NCBI GenBank assembly: GCA_024400115.1
Contig: JAKSNF010000009.1
Coordinates: 1-64,000 of the forward strand
Reading direction: 5' to 3'
Source of the DNA: Paludibacteraceae bacterium
GTDB taxonomy: Bacteria; Bacteroidota; Bacteroidia; Bacteroidales; Paludibacteraceae
DNA: 64,000 nucleotides
Part shown: piece by piece, positions 25,465 to 36,759 of the stretch
Position numbering within the stretch: the first letter of the stretch is position 1
How the letters are laid out: every line of letters begins with the position of its first letter
Made by a program: the position numbers and the translations under genes
Notes under the pieces: model-generated
Databases searched by the model: none
The model's input: only the letters and a program-made list of their open reading frames with translations
What the model was told of the DNA's origin: nothing

Positions 25465-26760
25465 ATGAAGAATTTTATTGAAGAGCTACGTTGGCGCGGG
25501 ATGTTACAAGATATGATTCCCGGCACTGAAGAACAATTAACCAAAGAGATTACTGCCGGTTACTTAGGCATCGACCCCACGGCAGACAGCCTCCACATCG
25601 GTCACCTTTGCGGTATCATGATGCTGCGCCACTTGCAACGTTGCGGACATAAACCTATTGCCCTTATCGGTGGCGCTACCGGTATGATTGGCGACCCGTC
25701 GGGTAAGAGTGCCGAGCGTAACCTGCTCAACGAGGAGACCCTCAACCACAACGTGGCTTGTATCCGCAAGCAATTAGAGCGTTTCTTAGACTTCAACAGC
25801 AAGGACGCCAATGCTGCCGAACTGGTCAATAACTACGATTGGATGAAGGACTTTACCTTCATCGATTTTGCCCGTAATATCGGTAAACTCATCACCGTTA
25901 ACTACATGATGGCAAAAGACTCCGTCAAGAAACGTTTTAACGGCGAGTTCAACTGCGGTATGTCCTTCACCGAGTTCACTTACCAATTGCTGCAAGGGTA
26001 CGATTTCTACTACCTCAATACCCATAAGAACTGCAAACTGCAAATGGGCGGAAGCGACCAATGGGGCAATATAACGACCGGCATGGAACTGATTAAGAAG
26101 ATTACCGGCAACGACGCTTATGCTGTTACTTGCCCGCTGATAACGAAAGCCGATGGTGGTAAGTTCGGTAAGACGGAGAGCGGTAATATCTGGCTTGACC
26201 GCCGTTACACCTCGCCTTATAAGTTCTACCAGTTCTGGATGAACGTAGGTGACGAGGACGCCAAACGCTATATCAAGATCTTCACTTCCTTGGAGAAAGA
26301 CGAGATTGACGCCCTCATCAAAGAACAGGACGAGGCTCCGCATCTGCGTGCTTTGCAAAAGCGTCTTGCCAAGGAGGTAACGTGCATGGTTCACTCTGAA
26401 GCCGACTATAACGCTGCCGTAGAGGCAAGTAATATCTTCTTTGGTAACGGCACCTTGGACGCATTGAAGGGTATCTCGGAGGAGATGTTCCTGCAAGTGA
26501 TGGAAGGCGTAGAGCAATACGAGGTTAGCAAAGCGGAACTCGAAGCCGGTATTGCTCCGTTGGAGTTATTGGCAGAGAAGACGCATATCTTCCCCTCCAA
26601 AGGTGAGGCTCGTAAGATGATGCAGGCAAACGGGTTCAGTTTGAATAAAGAGAAACTGACGGACTTCCAAACGCCTATCACGTGCGCGTCCTTATTGAAT
26701 AATAAGTACCTTCTTTTCCAAAAGGGTAAAAAGAACTATTACCTCGTCATTGCGAAGTAA
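25465..26760 (+). CDS. tyrS: Tyrosyl-tRNA synthetase
   Basis: This 431-residue class I synthetase charges tRNA-Tyr. The HIGH-like motif is HIGHLCG (about 46-52) and the KMSKS-like loop is KFGKTESG (about 230-237). A C-terminal S4-like RNA-binding region follows, with [20 protein letters not shown] chose the ATG at 25465 (MKNFIEEL) because an earlier in-frame ATG lies inside the promoter. Confidence 0.93.
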   Translation: MKNFIEELRWRGMLQDMIPGTEEQLTKEITAGYLGIDPTADSLHIGHLCGIMMLRHLQRCGHKPIALIGGATGMIGDPSGKSAERNLLNEETLNHNVACIRKQLERFLDFNSKDANAAELVNNYDWMKDFTFIDFARNIGKLITVNYMMAKDSVKKRFNGEFNCGMSFTEFTYQLLQGYDFYYLNTHKNCKLQMGGSDQWGNITTGMELIKKITGNDAYAVTCPLITKADGGKFGKTESGNIWLDRRYTSPYKFYQFWMNVGDEDAKRYIKIFTSLEKDEIDALIKEQDEAPHLRALQKRLAKEVTCMVHSEADYNAAVEASNIFFGNGTLDALKGISEEMFLQVMEGVEQYEVSKAELEAGIAPLELLAEKTHIFPSKGEARKMMQANGFSLNKEKLTDFQTPITCASLLNNKYLLFQKGKKNYYLVIAK

Positions 26761-26823
26761 ACCACCCGCCTATGATTGACCGGCAGCGGTTATGATATGT
26801 AAAACAGTGAGGACATTAGAAAA

Positions 26824-27505
26824 ATGGCACAAGAAGAGATTATAAAACAATTTGAGGCAGCAAGCATCCGTGTCCTTTGGGATGATGAACAAGAGAAATA
26901 CTTCTTCTCTATTGTGGATGTCATCCGAGTGTTAACTGAACAAGATGATCATTTAATTGCTCGTAAGTATTGGAATAAACTGAAGCAGCGTCTATTAGCA
27001 GAAGGAAATGAAACGGTGACAAATTGTCACCAGTTGAAAATGACAGCTGAAGATGGTAAAAAGCGTTTAACAGACGTAGCAGATAAAGAACAACTCTTCC
27101 GTATTATTCAGTCTGTTCCGAGCAAGAAAGCAGAACCGATTAAGTTATGGTTAGCTCATGTAGCTTCTGAGCGCATAGAACAAGCCTAAGGGATGGTCTG
27201 GTATGACCACGCGAGAGTACAAGCAATATAAAGGTTTACGCAAGGAGAGTTTGAGGGATAATATGACGGACGTGGAACTTATGCTGAACGGTTTGGCAGA
27301 GGCGGCCACTACTGAAATAAATGAGAAAGAAAAACCGAGAGGTTTCACGGCTAATGCCAAGACTGCTAAACGAGGTGGTAGTGTTGCAGGAGTAGCACGA
27401 AAGAAACTAGAAAAGGAATTGGGTCGCTCCGTGATAACGAAAGATAAGGCAATCGACTATATCCAACCAAAAGACGAGTTACCCTTCCCTAAAAAAGAAA
27501 AATAA
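26824..27505 (+). pseudogene. Decayed BRO-N antirepressor gene (internal deletion)
   Basis: The first part (26824-27189) encodes a BRO/Bro-N antirepressor domain (MAQEEIIKQFEAASIRVLWD, IVDVIRVLTE) ending in LAHVASERIEQA-stop. The second part, in another frame from about 27194 (GWSGMTTREYKQYKGLRKE) to 27505, is the normal C-terminal region of the same family. The roughly 60 residues that normally join the halves are missing, so a deletion has removed the middle and shifted the frame. The base composition is AT-rich, consistent with phage or mobile origin. Either half might still be expressed. Confidence 0.75.
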
Positions 27506-27626
27506 TCCATCGTCCGGCAGCGGTCATAATATATTTGCCTGCGGATTTATCGGTGTGCGCGGACGCACCTCTCCGCCGTCACCCACTGACGTTAAAGAGG
27601 GGAACGCAACTTCTAAAATTAGTAAT

Positions 27627-28490
27627 ATGGGAACGAAGCAAGTTATAGTAAACGATAAGCCAATCTCTGTATTCATTAACCCGAATAGCTCTGATTATAT
27701 CAGTTTAACTGACATGGTTAAGGCTTATGATGGTGGCGTAAAACTGATAGAAAAATGGTTAAGCACTAAAAGTACCGTTGATTTTCTTGGTACTTGGGAA
27801 ATACTCAACAATCCCAATTTTTAAACCCCCGAATTCGGGGGAATTAGAATGGAGGCAGGTTCAAATCGTTTCTATTTGTCGGTGAATCAGTTTGTGGAAA
27901 AAACCAATGCTATTGGTTTATTCTCAAAAGCGGGTAGATATGGCGGAACATATGCGCATCGCGACATTGCATATAACTTTGGGATGTGGCTGAGCCCTGA
28001 ATTCTTCCTCCTTGTAATCAAGGAGATAGAACGTCTAAAGGCAAAAGAATCAGATCCTCTTTTAATTGAATGGGACATCAAACGTATATTGTCTAAGACG
28101 AACTATACCATCCATACAGATGCTATAAGGGACAATATCCTACCCGTGTTGAGTGTTGAGAAAACAAAAGAATATCTTGTATATGCTTCGGAAGCTGATA
28201 TGCTTAATTTAGCTTTATTTGGATGTACAGCCAAAGATTGGGAAGAAGCTAATCCGCAACTATCTAAGAATATGAATATCCGCGATACTGCGACGATTAA
28301 TCAGTTAGTAGTATTATCAAATATGGAATCCTACAATTCGGAACTAATCAAACAAGGAGCCGGTCGTCAGGTGCGTTACAATATCTTGAGACAAATGGCG
28401 CAAGATCAGTTAGAATCGCTTAAGCGTTCTCACATAGATCAAGAATTCCGAAAGATAACCGGAAATACTCCGAGTATATTGGATTCTTAA
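27627..28490 (+). pseudogene. KilA-N domain gene interrupted by one in-frame stop
   Basis: Residues before and after a single TAA at 27822-27824 are in the same frame and together form a full KilA-N-type protein: DYISLTDMVKAYDGGVKLIEKWL and TWEILNNPNF before, and TPEFGGI and AHRDIAYNFGMWLSPEFFLLVIKEIERL after. KilA-N is a DNA-binding domain of phage and viral regulators. A perfect 16-bp palindrome CCCCCGAATTCGGGGG follows the stop by one base. An internal ATG at 27849 could restart translation. I call it a pseudogene, but a recent point mutation, recoding or an assembly error are alternatives. Confidence 0.7.
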
Positions 28491-28598
28491 TATCGTCCGG
28501 CAGACGGAAATTGCCCATCGCTCACGAGATGTAAAACAGTGAAAAAACACTTCTAAATGCGCTTTTCCTTGTCAATTTGGCAGAAAAGTGCAATTATA

Positions 28599-28630
28599 TT
28601 TGCGTATGTGAGATTTTTTTAGTAATTTTG
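28599..28630 (+). promoter_or_regulatory. Promoter of the giant adhesin operon
   Basis: TTTG at 28599-28602 and TAATTTTG at 28623-28630, 36 bases before the ATG. It closely resembles the orphan promoter at 435-466. Confidence 0.7.
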
Positions 28631-28665
28631 CAGCCGAAATATAGTAAGGTACAAATTAGTAATTC

Positions 28666-31600
28666 ATGCGACGTCTGTTAGGAGTCATATTGCTTGTAAT
28701 ATGTCCGTTGATTGTTTGGGCTGACGGTTCGATGTGGTGGAACACAGATTATAACACCACAGAAGGGACAGAATTCTATGTGACGTTCATGGTTAATGTC
28801 GGAAAGCAAGTTCAAGATGAAGACTTAGCCCTCTATTTGTTTGCGACTGCACGACAAAAAACCGACATACGTATTCAAGGTACATGGACGGATCCTATTA
28901 GCAAAAATCAAAAAACATACGACCAAACATTTACCGTGTCAGCGGGAGGAGTTGATAGCATTAAGATTCCTAACGAAGTAGCATATCTTCAGAATTCTAA
29001 TCAAACCAATGATGCCGAATGGCTTAATAAGGGAATTCACGTAACTTCCAATAAGCCGATTTCTCTTTATTCATTAAACTCCAATAATGATTCATACGAT
29101 GTGTCCCTCATTGTTCCTGTGAATGGTTTGAATAAAGAATACATAATTCAAACCTTATCGAAGGACAAACAAGGTACAGAATTTGCTATTGTATCTGCCG
29201 CTAATAGAAACGATGTTACCATTCATTTATTGGAAACTTCCACAGATGGTGATGGTAATGTGGTCGTTACACCTAGTGAAATTCAAATATATTTAAACAA
29301 AGGACAAACTTATTGTTATCGACCAAAAGATGCCGCGATTTCTTTAACTGGTACCACGATTTGCGCAACCAAACCCATTAGTGTTTTGCAGGGAGGACAA
29401 TATGCGAACCCTCCTTCAAATACTTCAACTGCAAGCCATATTTACGAACAAGTCTTTTCGACAGACTATTGGGGCAAGACATTTTGTGTAACCCGAACCC
29501 ATATTCAAGATAACGATTTGATTCGTATAACCGCAGCAGAGGATAACACTAAGATTTATGAAGATGGTATCATTGTTAAGACCATCAATTCGCTCGAAAC
29601 CTACGAGAAACAAATAAAATGGTCTGAAGGTCAACAAGCAATCATCTACACGACTTCCAAAGCAGTACAATGTAACCTGTATGCTACTAATGCGAAAGCG
29701 AATAAGAATACGGGCTTTGGTTCTCCTGCGATGACTACTATTACTCCACAAGAACAAGGAATACGCAGTATTATTTTGGCTCCATTCAACGAGACTCGTA
29801 CCAAAGAGTTGGATTTAGATGCGCAAGGTAAAAAATACTTGGAGAAAAACTACCTTCATTTTGTCAATGTTGTGACAAAAACAACCGATGTAAAAAGTAT
29901 GAGGTTAGACGGAACGAATATCAGTTCTCAATTTTCACCCATAGGAACGTCTGAATATTCAAGTGCTTGTATTCAAATTTCCATAGGATCACACATTTTA
30001 GAAAACACCTCTTCCTCCGCCTCTTTCACTGTGCGTAGTTATGGTTTATACTTTGAAGATACTGAAGATCCTGCAATGGAACTAGAACTCGGTTATGCTT
30101 GTTCCGGAGGAAGTAACACTCATCATAATGCCTATTTCTTAATAGATGGACAACGGATAAAAGATAAAACTATTTGCATAAACCATCCTCCGTTGACATT
30201 TACAAGTGTTATCTCTTACGATTATGATAGCGTATATTGGCTTTTTGACAACATAGGAACAACCGCGCCTAAAGTTCAAACGAAGCACGGAGATTCTGTG
30301 GTAGTGCGTTCATATTCTTCAACGGGAACGGATAACGTCCGCATGGTCGTAGAGCGTAAAACTCCACTCTGCCAAAATACAATACGAGATACTATACGAG
30401 CGACGATTCATGTTAAGGACACCTATAGCGGTAACTTTACGGCTCGTGCATGCAAAGGAGAAACGGTTTCCGTCAAAGGACGAGATATCAACGGAAACGT
30501 ATTTACTATTCCATATACTACAGACGTAAACGCTGACAGCCTTTTCTACACTGTAGATGGATGTGATAGTATCGTACATATTGATATTAAATTCGGAGAA
30601 CCAAAGACCACCGACATTAGTGCTACAGCATGTGACCAATATTCGTGGAAGGGAAAGACGTATAAAGAAAGTGGTATTTATCAATGGATTGGAGAGACTA
30701 CTTATGGTTGTGATTCAACCGTAAATCTTAATTTAACCATTAACCATTCAGTAAGCGGACCTATTGAACAAAGAACAATTTGCGAAAAAAGCAGTTTATC
30801 TTGGAATGGTTTAACTATCACCAAAGCCGGTACATATCACGCAACTCTACAGGCTCAAAATGGATGCGATAGCCTCTGTACCATTGAGGTGACGATTGAG
30901 AAGTTAGTTACAGAAACAACCCAAACCACAATTTGTAATGAGGATTCATTTGTGTGGAGAGGAAAAGCCTATTATCAGTCTGATACAATTACTGAAATTT
31001 CACCTTCTCCTTGTGGCTGCGACTCTACCTTAATCCTTCAACTAGTTGTTTTACCTAAAAATGATGATACTATTCCTGCTTGGATATGTGAAGAAGATTC
31101 TATCTTTTTTATTGACACATATTATCGTCACGAGGGAACCTATACTCACCATTTAAAATCTGCAATCTATGGTTGCGATTCAATGGTGACTTTAGATTTA
31201 CATCTTTATTCAAACGAAAACTCCGTAATATACGATACTACGTGTAGTAATCATCCTTACCCGTTTGATGGAAAGGAACTGACTCAATCAGGTACTTACA
31301 TAATGGAACAAAACACAGCGCAAGGATGTAAGCAATTAACTACTCTACATTTGGAAGTACTTCAAGTTTACGACTCTTTATTGCGAGACACCATCTGTGT
31401 AGGTGATACATATTATTGGGAAGGAAACACTTATACAAAATCGGGTCTCTATCAAAAGGATTTCAAAACCATCCATGGCTGTGATTCCATTATGAGATTA
31501 GAATTAACGGTTAATGACACCTTTAATATACCTCTTCGCATTAAGAGGTGTTCTAAGGAAGGACCTTATAATCATCCGGACACACGCGCTGAAAAACTAC

Positions 31601-34600
31601 AAAATCTATCTCAATCTGGTATATATCGCGATACACTTCAATCAGTCTATGGTTGCGACTCTATTTTAGTGTTAGATTTAAGTATTTATCCTAATGAAGA
31701 TTCCGTTCGATATGATACTACGTGTAGTAACCACCCATACCTATTTAACAATGAAGAAAAGACTCAATCGGGCATCTATACAATGACACGAAACACGGAG
31801 CAAGGATGTGAACAATTGATTACACTACACCTTGTAGTTTATCAAGCCTATGATTCGTTATTGCGAGATACTATTTGTGAGGGAGAAACATATACTTGGG
31901 AAGATAGCACTTATACTAAGGCAGGTTTCTATCACAAGGATTACAAAACAATTCACGGTTGCGACTCTATTATGAGGTTGGAGTTAGTAGTTAATGATAC
32001 GTTCCGTACTTATATTGACACAACGTGGTGTTCGGACAATGATATCTATAATCACCCCGATGGACGTGCGACTAAATTGCAAGGACTAAAGCAGAGTGGA
32101 ACCTATATTGATACTATTCCCACTATTCATGGCTGCGACTCTATCTTGACCCTTAATCTCAATGTCATTGCAGTTGTAGATACAACGATATATGATACTA
32201 TTTGTGCAAATGAGACTTGTTTGTTTGACGGCAAGCCACTAAACCAAACAGGTACATACTATAAGGAAGAAGCTGTTGGGGCTGTTTGTTCCAGAACCGT
32301 AACCTTGCAGTTGGTTGTACATCCTATTTACGACTTTACTTTGCGAGATACTATTTGTGCCGGAGAAACATATACTTGGGAAGATAGCACTTATACTAAG
32401 GCAGGTTTCTATCACAAGGATTACAAAACGATTCACGGTTGCGACTCTGTCAGGAGATTGGAACTTGTAGTTATGCCTACCTACAATAATCCTGTTGTTT
32501 CTGATCAATGGTGCGCTGAAGATGGGCCTTATTATTATTTTGATAAAAGAGCGAATAATTTCCAAGGCTTGACCCAAACGGGAGAGTATAAAGACACGTT
32601 AAAATCCATTTATGGTTGTGACTCCATAATAACGCTTGACCTCAAAGTATGGCCTTTCTATGACTTAACGGACACAACACGTGTTTCTATTTGTGATAAT
32701 GAGCCTTACCCCTTCCAAGGAACTATTTACAATCAACATGGAGAATGGAAAACAGCAGACCATTCCGTCCGACATGACACGCTCATTGGTGACGGAAAGT
32801 CAATTCATGGTTGCGATAGTAGTTTTGTTCATATCGTAACGACCTACCCAACCTACGACTCCTTACTGCGAGATACTATTTGTAAGGGAGAGACTTATTA
32901 TTGGGAAGGAGAGAACTATACTAAAGCCGGTCTCTATCAAAAGGATTTCAAAACCATCCATGGCTGTGATTCCATTATGAGATTAGAATTAACGGTTAAT
33001 GACACCTTTAATATACCTCTTCGCATTAAGAGGTGTTCTAAGGAAGGACCTTATAATCATCCGGACACACGCGCTGAAAAACTACAAAATCTATCTCAAT
33101 CTGGTATATATCGCGATACACTTCAATCAGTCTATGGTTGCGACTCTATTTTAGTGTTAGATTTAAGTATTTATCCTAATGAAGATTCCGTTCGATATGA
33201 TACTACGTGTAGTAACCACCCATACCTATTTAACAATGAAGAAAAGACTCAATCGGGCATCTATACAATGACACGAAACACGGAGCAAGGATGTGAACAA
33301 TTGATTACACTACACCTTGTAGTTTATCAAGCCTATGATTCGTTATTGCGAGATACTATTTGTGAGGGAGAGACTTACTATTGGGAAGGAGAGAACTATA
33401 CTCAAGCAGGTTCTTATCACAAAGACTATCATACTATTCATGGTTGTGATTCTATTATGAGGCTGGAATTAACCGTTAACGACACTTTCAATATTCCCCT
33501 TCGCGTTGAGAGATGTTCTAAAGAAGGACCATATAACCACCCTGACTCACGAGCAAAAAAACTACAAAACCTATCTCAATCCGACATATATCGTGATACA
33601 CTTAAATCCATCTATGGTTGCGACTCTATTTTAGTGTTAGATTTAAGTATTTATCCTAATGAAGATTCCGTTCGATATGATACTACGTGTAGTAACCACC
33701 CATACCTATTTAACAATGAAGAAAAGACTCAATCGGGCATCTATACAATGACACGAAACACGGAGCAAGGATGTGAACAATTGATTACACTACACCTTGT
33801 AGTTTATCAAGCCTATGATTCGTTATTGCGAGATACTATTTGTGCTGGAGATACCTGTTACTGGGAAGGAAGGAAATTAACGGAAAGCGGCAGTTATGAC
33901 ACGACCTATCAAACCATTCACGGTTGCGACTCTATCAGAAGGTTGGAATTAGTAGTTATGCCCACGTACAATAATCCTGTTGTTTCTGATGAATGGTGCG
34001 CTGAAGATGGGCCTTATTATTATTTTGATAAAAGAGCGAATAATTTCCAAGGCTTGACCCAAACGGGAGAGTATAAAGACACGTTAAAATCCATTTATGG
34101 TTGTGACTCCATAATAACGCTTGACCTCAAAGTATGGCCTTTCTATGACTTAACGGACACAACACGTGTTTCTATTTGTGATAATGAGCCTTACCCCTTC
34201 CAAGGAACTATTTACAATCAACATGGAGAATGGAAAACAGCAGACCATTCCGTCCGACATGACACGCTCATTGGTGACGGAAAGTCAATTCATGGTTGCG
34301 ATAGTAGTTTTGTTCATATCGTAACGACCTACCCAACCTACGAATTCGTCACCACTCAAAGAGTCTGCTTTGGTGACACGGTTTATTGGGAAGGAAGAAA
34401 ACTAACGCAAACCGGAATCTACGAGGAGTTAAAACACACTATTCACGGTTGCGACTCGTTATTAGTACTCAATCTTTATGTCAAACCTGTAATTCGCAAG
34501 AAACGCTATTTATCCGGTTGTGAGGACGAAGTCTTTATGCATAATGACACCATTCGTAGTGGTTCACGGGAAGTGATTATATCTACCTCATTATGGGATC

Positions 34601-36759
34601 CTTATTCCAATCTACAGGATGCTATAGTACACAAAGAGCATACTGAATTGGTTGACGTCACCTTCCCCTCTAAAGATGGTGCATGCGACTCCATTGTGTA
34701 CGAATATCATATTCATCTATTCCCCATGTACATAAACGAAAAAGAAGCGACGTTCTGCTCTAACGAGATGTATCCCATCAATTCGGTACATAAGGTTGGC
34801 ATAGATACTTTATTCGACTATCGAGAGGATGTTGCCCCATTCGATACTATCTACAGAGACACCTTGCCTACGGTAGCCGGATGTGATTCAATCTTTATCC
34901 TCAACGCACATATTCTGCCTGCCTCTATTCATAGGCAGCAAGACACTATCTGCTTTGGCGACGAATTGAGTTGGTGTGAACAAACCATTCGCCAAGGTTC
35001 GGAAGATTATCACTATTCCACATCGGGAGAATATACGTTCCGATACACTTATGAGAAACAGAATGGTTGTGACTCTGTAATCGAATTGCGGCTCGTGGTA
35101 ATGCCCACGTTTACGGATTCCATCCACCAAGAATGGTGCTCTAAAGACGGCGTTTATAATTATCCGGATACACGTGCGTCTTTATTGCAGAACTTAGCCG
35201 AAACGGGTGTTTATCGAGATACATTAACAACACTACATGGTTGTGACTCTATCATCATTATTGATCTCCTTATTCATCCGAATGAAGATATTGACATTTA
35301 TGACACCATTTGCAGCAATGAAGCCTACGAGTTTAATAATAAATTGATTTCTCAAACCGGTGTTTATCAAAAAATAGAGCAGTTGCCTAATGGTTGCCCT
35401 CAAACAACCATCCTTCATCTTACCGTTTATCCGGCTTATGAGGACACCACCAAGGTGACCATTTGCTATGGAGACACGTGCTATTGGGAAGATAGTATAT
35501 TTACCATTGAGGGCGAATATATTGAACATAAATATACTATTCATGATTGCGATTCCATCTTACATTTACTACTGTCTGTTGAGCCGGATTATAACACCTA
35601 CACTACGGATAGTATTTGTCAAGGAGAACAATACTTCTTTGAAGATGAATGGCTTACCGAACCGGGAGATTATATTCACGCTCATTCTTCTGTGTTAGGT
35701 TGTGACTCCTCACATTATTTGACGTTACTCCGCTTTGATACCACAGCGATATTTGACACGACTACCATTTGCGAGAATGAATACTACGATTTCCACGGAC
35801 AAATCATTACCGAAGCGGGAATATACGTAGATTCGGCTCTCAATGAACACGGATGTCTTATTCATACCTATTTAACTGTTCATAGTATTCCTCCCACCAT
35901 TGCGCACGTATCGGTGGATCCTTTATGTGCCGATCAAGAAGCTTTTGAAGTGGACTTCACTTACGAAGGAACGGAACCCATTGCCTTCTCCTTACTCTAT
36001 GACTCGTTTGGTCATTCCCAAGGATTTGTGGATATACGGCACCAGATGTTAGAGAATGACTCGGTCATTGTAGTGGCAACGCCCTTCCGTGATGGAGATA
36101 TCACTAAATATCCTCGTCCAGATCATTATCCCATTACCCTTATACTTCATAACGGAATATGTCAAAACGATAGTCTCTATCCTTCGCAAACGGATATTAT
36201 AATGAACTACCCTTCTTGGGTCACCGAACAGCGTTTTGGAGACCTGATTGGTATCCTTAACGAGAAATATAACGGCGGCTATACCTTTGACAAATTCCAA
36301 TGGTACGAGAATGGAAAAAAACTTATCGGAGAGACACGTCCGTACTTATATCTGCCCCATAAACTCGAACTGACGGAGTACTACGTTGAACTCACTCGAA
36401 CCGGAGAGACAGAGGCTTTCCAAACATGCCCAATGCTCGTCGTTCCGGACGCATTAGATACTATTGCTCCTCGATTACCATATATATCCCTCACTCCTAC
36501 TTACATATGCAGCGAGAATCCAAAAGCCAATATTCTTTCTTTGACATCCGGTATTTACCATATTCTAAATTCCTCAGGAATACCTTTTTCGTTCGGAAAA
36601 TATGATGGTTCATATACCCCGGATATTCATAAAGCCTACGAAATAGATGTGCCTTCTACTCCCGGAATTTATATCATTACGATGCAAGAAACGGATCCCG
36701 GTATTTTTAGAGATATTCCTCATGAAACAACGCGCTCGCAGGTATTTATAGTATATTAA
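28666..36759 (+). CDS. Giant secreted Cys-repeat protein, adhesin-like
   Basis: This 2697-residue exported protein has a signal peptide (1-20). An N-terminal region of about 400 residues resembles the IgGFc-binding domain of Bacteroidota (TEGTEFYVTFMVN; HLLETSTDGDG). A long array follows at about residues 600-2400 with some 26 repeats ending in (H/Y)GCDSI, each with a paired TIC or TTC half. These are probably disulphide-bonded extracellular modules. The C-terminus (PGIYIITMQ to SQVFIVY) could be a type IX secretion signal. Blocks of the gene are nearly identical at a 1485-bp offset. It is coupled to the next gene by an overlapping TAATG. Confidence 0.85.
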   Translation: MRRLLGVILLVICPLIVWADGSMWWNTDYNTTEGTEFYVTFMVNVGKQVQDEDLALYLFATARQKTDIRIQGTWTDPISKNQKTYDQTFTVSAGGVDSIKIPNEVAYLQNSNQTNDAEWLNKGIHVTSNKPISLYSLNSNNDSYDVSLIVPVNGLNKEYIIQTLSKDKQGTEFAIVSAANRNDVTIHLLETSTDGDGNVVVTPSEIQIYLNKGQTYCYRPKDAAISLTGTTICATKPISVLQGGQYANPPSNTSTASHIYEQVFSTDYWGKTFCVTRTHIQDNDLIRITAAEDNTKIYEDGIIVKTINSLETYEKQIKWSEGQQAIIYTTSKAVQCNLYATNAKANKNTGFGSPAMTTITPQEQGIRSIILAPFNETRTKELDLDAQGKKYLEKNYLHFVNVVTKTTDVKSMRLDGTNISSQFSPIGTSEYSSACIQISIGSHILENTSSSASFTVRSYGLYFEDTEDPAMELELGYACSGGSNTHHNAYFLIDGQRIKDKTICINHPPLTFTSVISYDYDSVYWLFDNIGTTAPKVQTKHGDSVVVRSYSSTGTDNVRMVVERKTPLCQNTIRDTIRATIHVKDTYSGNFTARACKGETVSVKGRDINGNVFTIPYTTDVNADSLFYTVDGCDSIVHIDIKFGEPKTTDISATACDQYSWKGKTYKESGIYQWIGETTYGCDSTVNLNLTINHSVSGPIEQRTICEKSSLSWNGLTITKAGTYHATLQAQNGCDSLCTIEVTIEKLVTETTQTTICNEDSFVWRGKAYYQSDTITEISPSPCGCDSTLILQLVVLPKNDDTIPAWICEEDSIFFIDTYYRHEGTYTHHLKSAIYGCDSMVTLDLHLYSNENSVIYDTTCSNHPYPFDGKELTQSGTYIMEQNTAQGCKQLTTLHLEVLQVYDSLLRDTICVGDTYYWEGNTYTKSGLYQKDFKTIHGCDSIMRLELTVNDTFNIPLRIKRCSKEGPYNHPDTRAEKLQNLSQSGIYRDTLQSVYGCDSILVLDLSIYPNEDSVRYDTTCSNHPYLFNNEEKTQSGIYTMTRNTEQGCEQLITLHLVVYQAYDSLLRDTICEGETYTWEDSTYTKAGFYHKDYKTIHGCDSIMRLELVVNDTFRTYIDTTWCSDNDIYNHPDGRATKLQGLKQSGTYIDTIPTIHGCDSILTLNLNVIAVVDTTIYDTICANETCLFDGKPLNQTGTYYKEEAVGAVCSRTVTLQLVVHPIYDFTLRDTICAGETYTWEDSTYTKAGFYHKDYKTIHGCDSVRRLELVVMPTYNNPVVSDQWCAEDGPYYYFDKRANNFQGLTQTGEYKDTLKSIYGCDSIITLDLKVWPFYDLTDTTRVSICDNEPYPFQGTIYNQHGEWKTADHSVRHDTLIGDGKSIHGCDSSFVHIVTTYPTYDSLLRDTICKGETYYWEGENYTKAGLYQKDFKTIHGCDSIMRLELTVNDTFNIPLRIKRCSKEGPYNHPDTRAEKLQNLSQSGIYRDTLQSVYGCDSILVLDLSIYPNEDSVRYDTTCSNHPYLFNNEEKTQSGIYTMTRNTEQGCEQLITLHLVVYQAYDSLLRDTICEGETYYWEGENYTQAGSYHKDYHTIHGCDSIMRLELTVNDTFNIPLRVERCSKEGPYNHPDSRAKKLQNLSQSDIYRDTLKSIYGCDSILVLDLSIYPNEDSVRYDTTCSNHPYLFNNEEKTQSGIYTMTRNTEQGCEQLITLHLVVYQAYDSLLRDTICAGDTCYWEGRKLTESGSYDTTYQTIHGCDSIRRLELVVMPTYNNPVVSDEWCAEDGPYYYFDKRANNFQGLTQTGEYKDTLKSIYGCDSIITLDLKVWPFYDLTDTTRVSICDNEPYPFQGTIYNQHGEWKTADHSVRHDTLIGDGKSIHGCDSSFVHIVTTYPTYEFVTTQRVCFGDTVYWEGRKLTQTGIYEELKHTIHGCDSLLVLNLYVKPVIRKKRYLSGCEDEVFMHNDTIRSGSREVIISTSLWDPYSNLQDAIVHKEHTELVDVTFPSKDGACDSIVYEYHIHLFPMYINEKEATFCSNEMYPINSVHKVGIDTLFDYREDVAPFDTIYRDTLPTVAGCDSIFILNAHILPASIHRQQDTICFGDELSWCEQTIRQGSEDYHYSTSGEYTFRYTYEKQNGCDSVIELRLVVMPTFTDSIHQEWCSKDGVYNYPDTRASLLQNLAETGVYRDTLTTLHGCDSIIIIDLLIHPNEDIDIYDTICSNEAYEFNNKLISQTGVYQKIEQLPNGCPQTTILHLTVYPAYEDTTKVTICYGDTCYWEDSIFTIEGEYIEHKYTIHDCDSILHLLLSVEPDYNTYTTDSICQGEQYFFEDEWLTEPGDYIHAHSSVLGCDSSHYLTLLRFDTTAIFDTTTICENEYYDFHGQIITEAGIYVDSALNEHGCLIHTYLTVHSIPPTIAHVSVDPLCADQEAFEVDFTYEGTEPIAFSLLYDSFGHSQGFVDIRHQMLENDSVIVVATPFRDGDITKYPRPDHYPITLILHNGICQNDSLYPSQTDIIMNYPSWVTEQRFGDLIGILNEKYNGGYTFDKFQWYENGKKLIGETRPYLYLPHKLELTEYYVELTRTGETEAFQTCPMLVVPDALDTIAPRLPYISLTPTYICSENPKANILSLTSGIYHILNSSGIPFSFGKYDGSYTPDIHKAYEIDVPSTPGIYIITMQETDPGIFRDIPHETTRSQVFIVY
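31444..34413 (+). repeat. Tandem 1485-bp super-repeat within the giant gene
   Basis: Bases 31444-31887 and 32929-33372 are almost identical, and so are 32491-32850 and 33976-34335. Both pairs have an offset of 1485 bp, exactly 495 codons. The centre of the second block has instead been replaced by sequence like the first part (33610-33842), which points to gene conversion. Confidence 0.85.
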
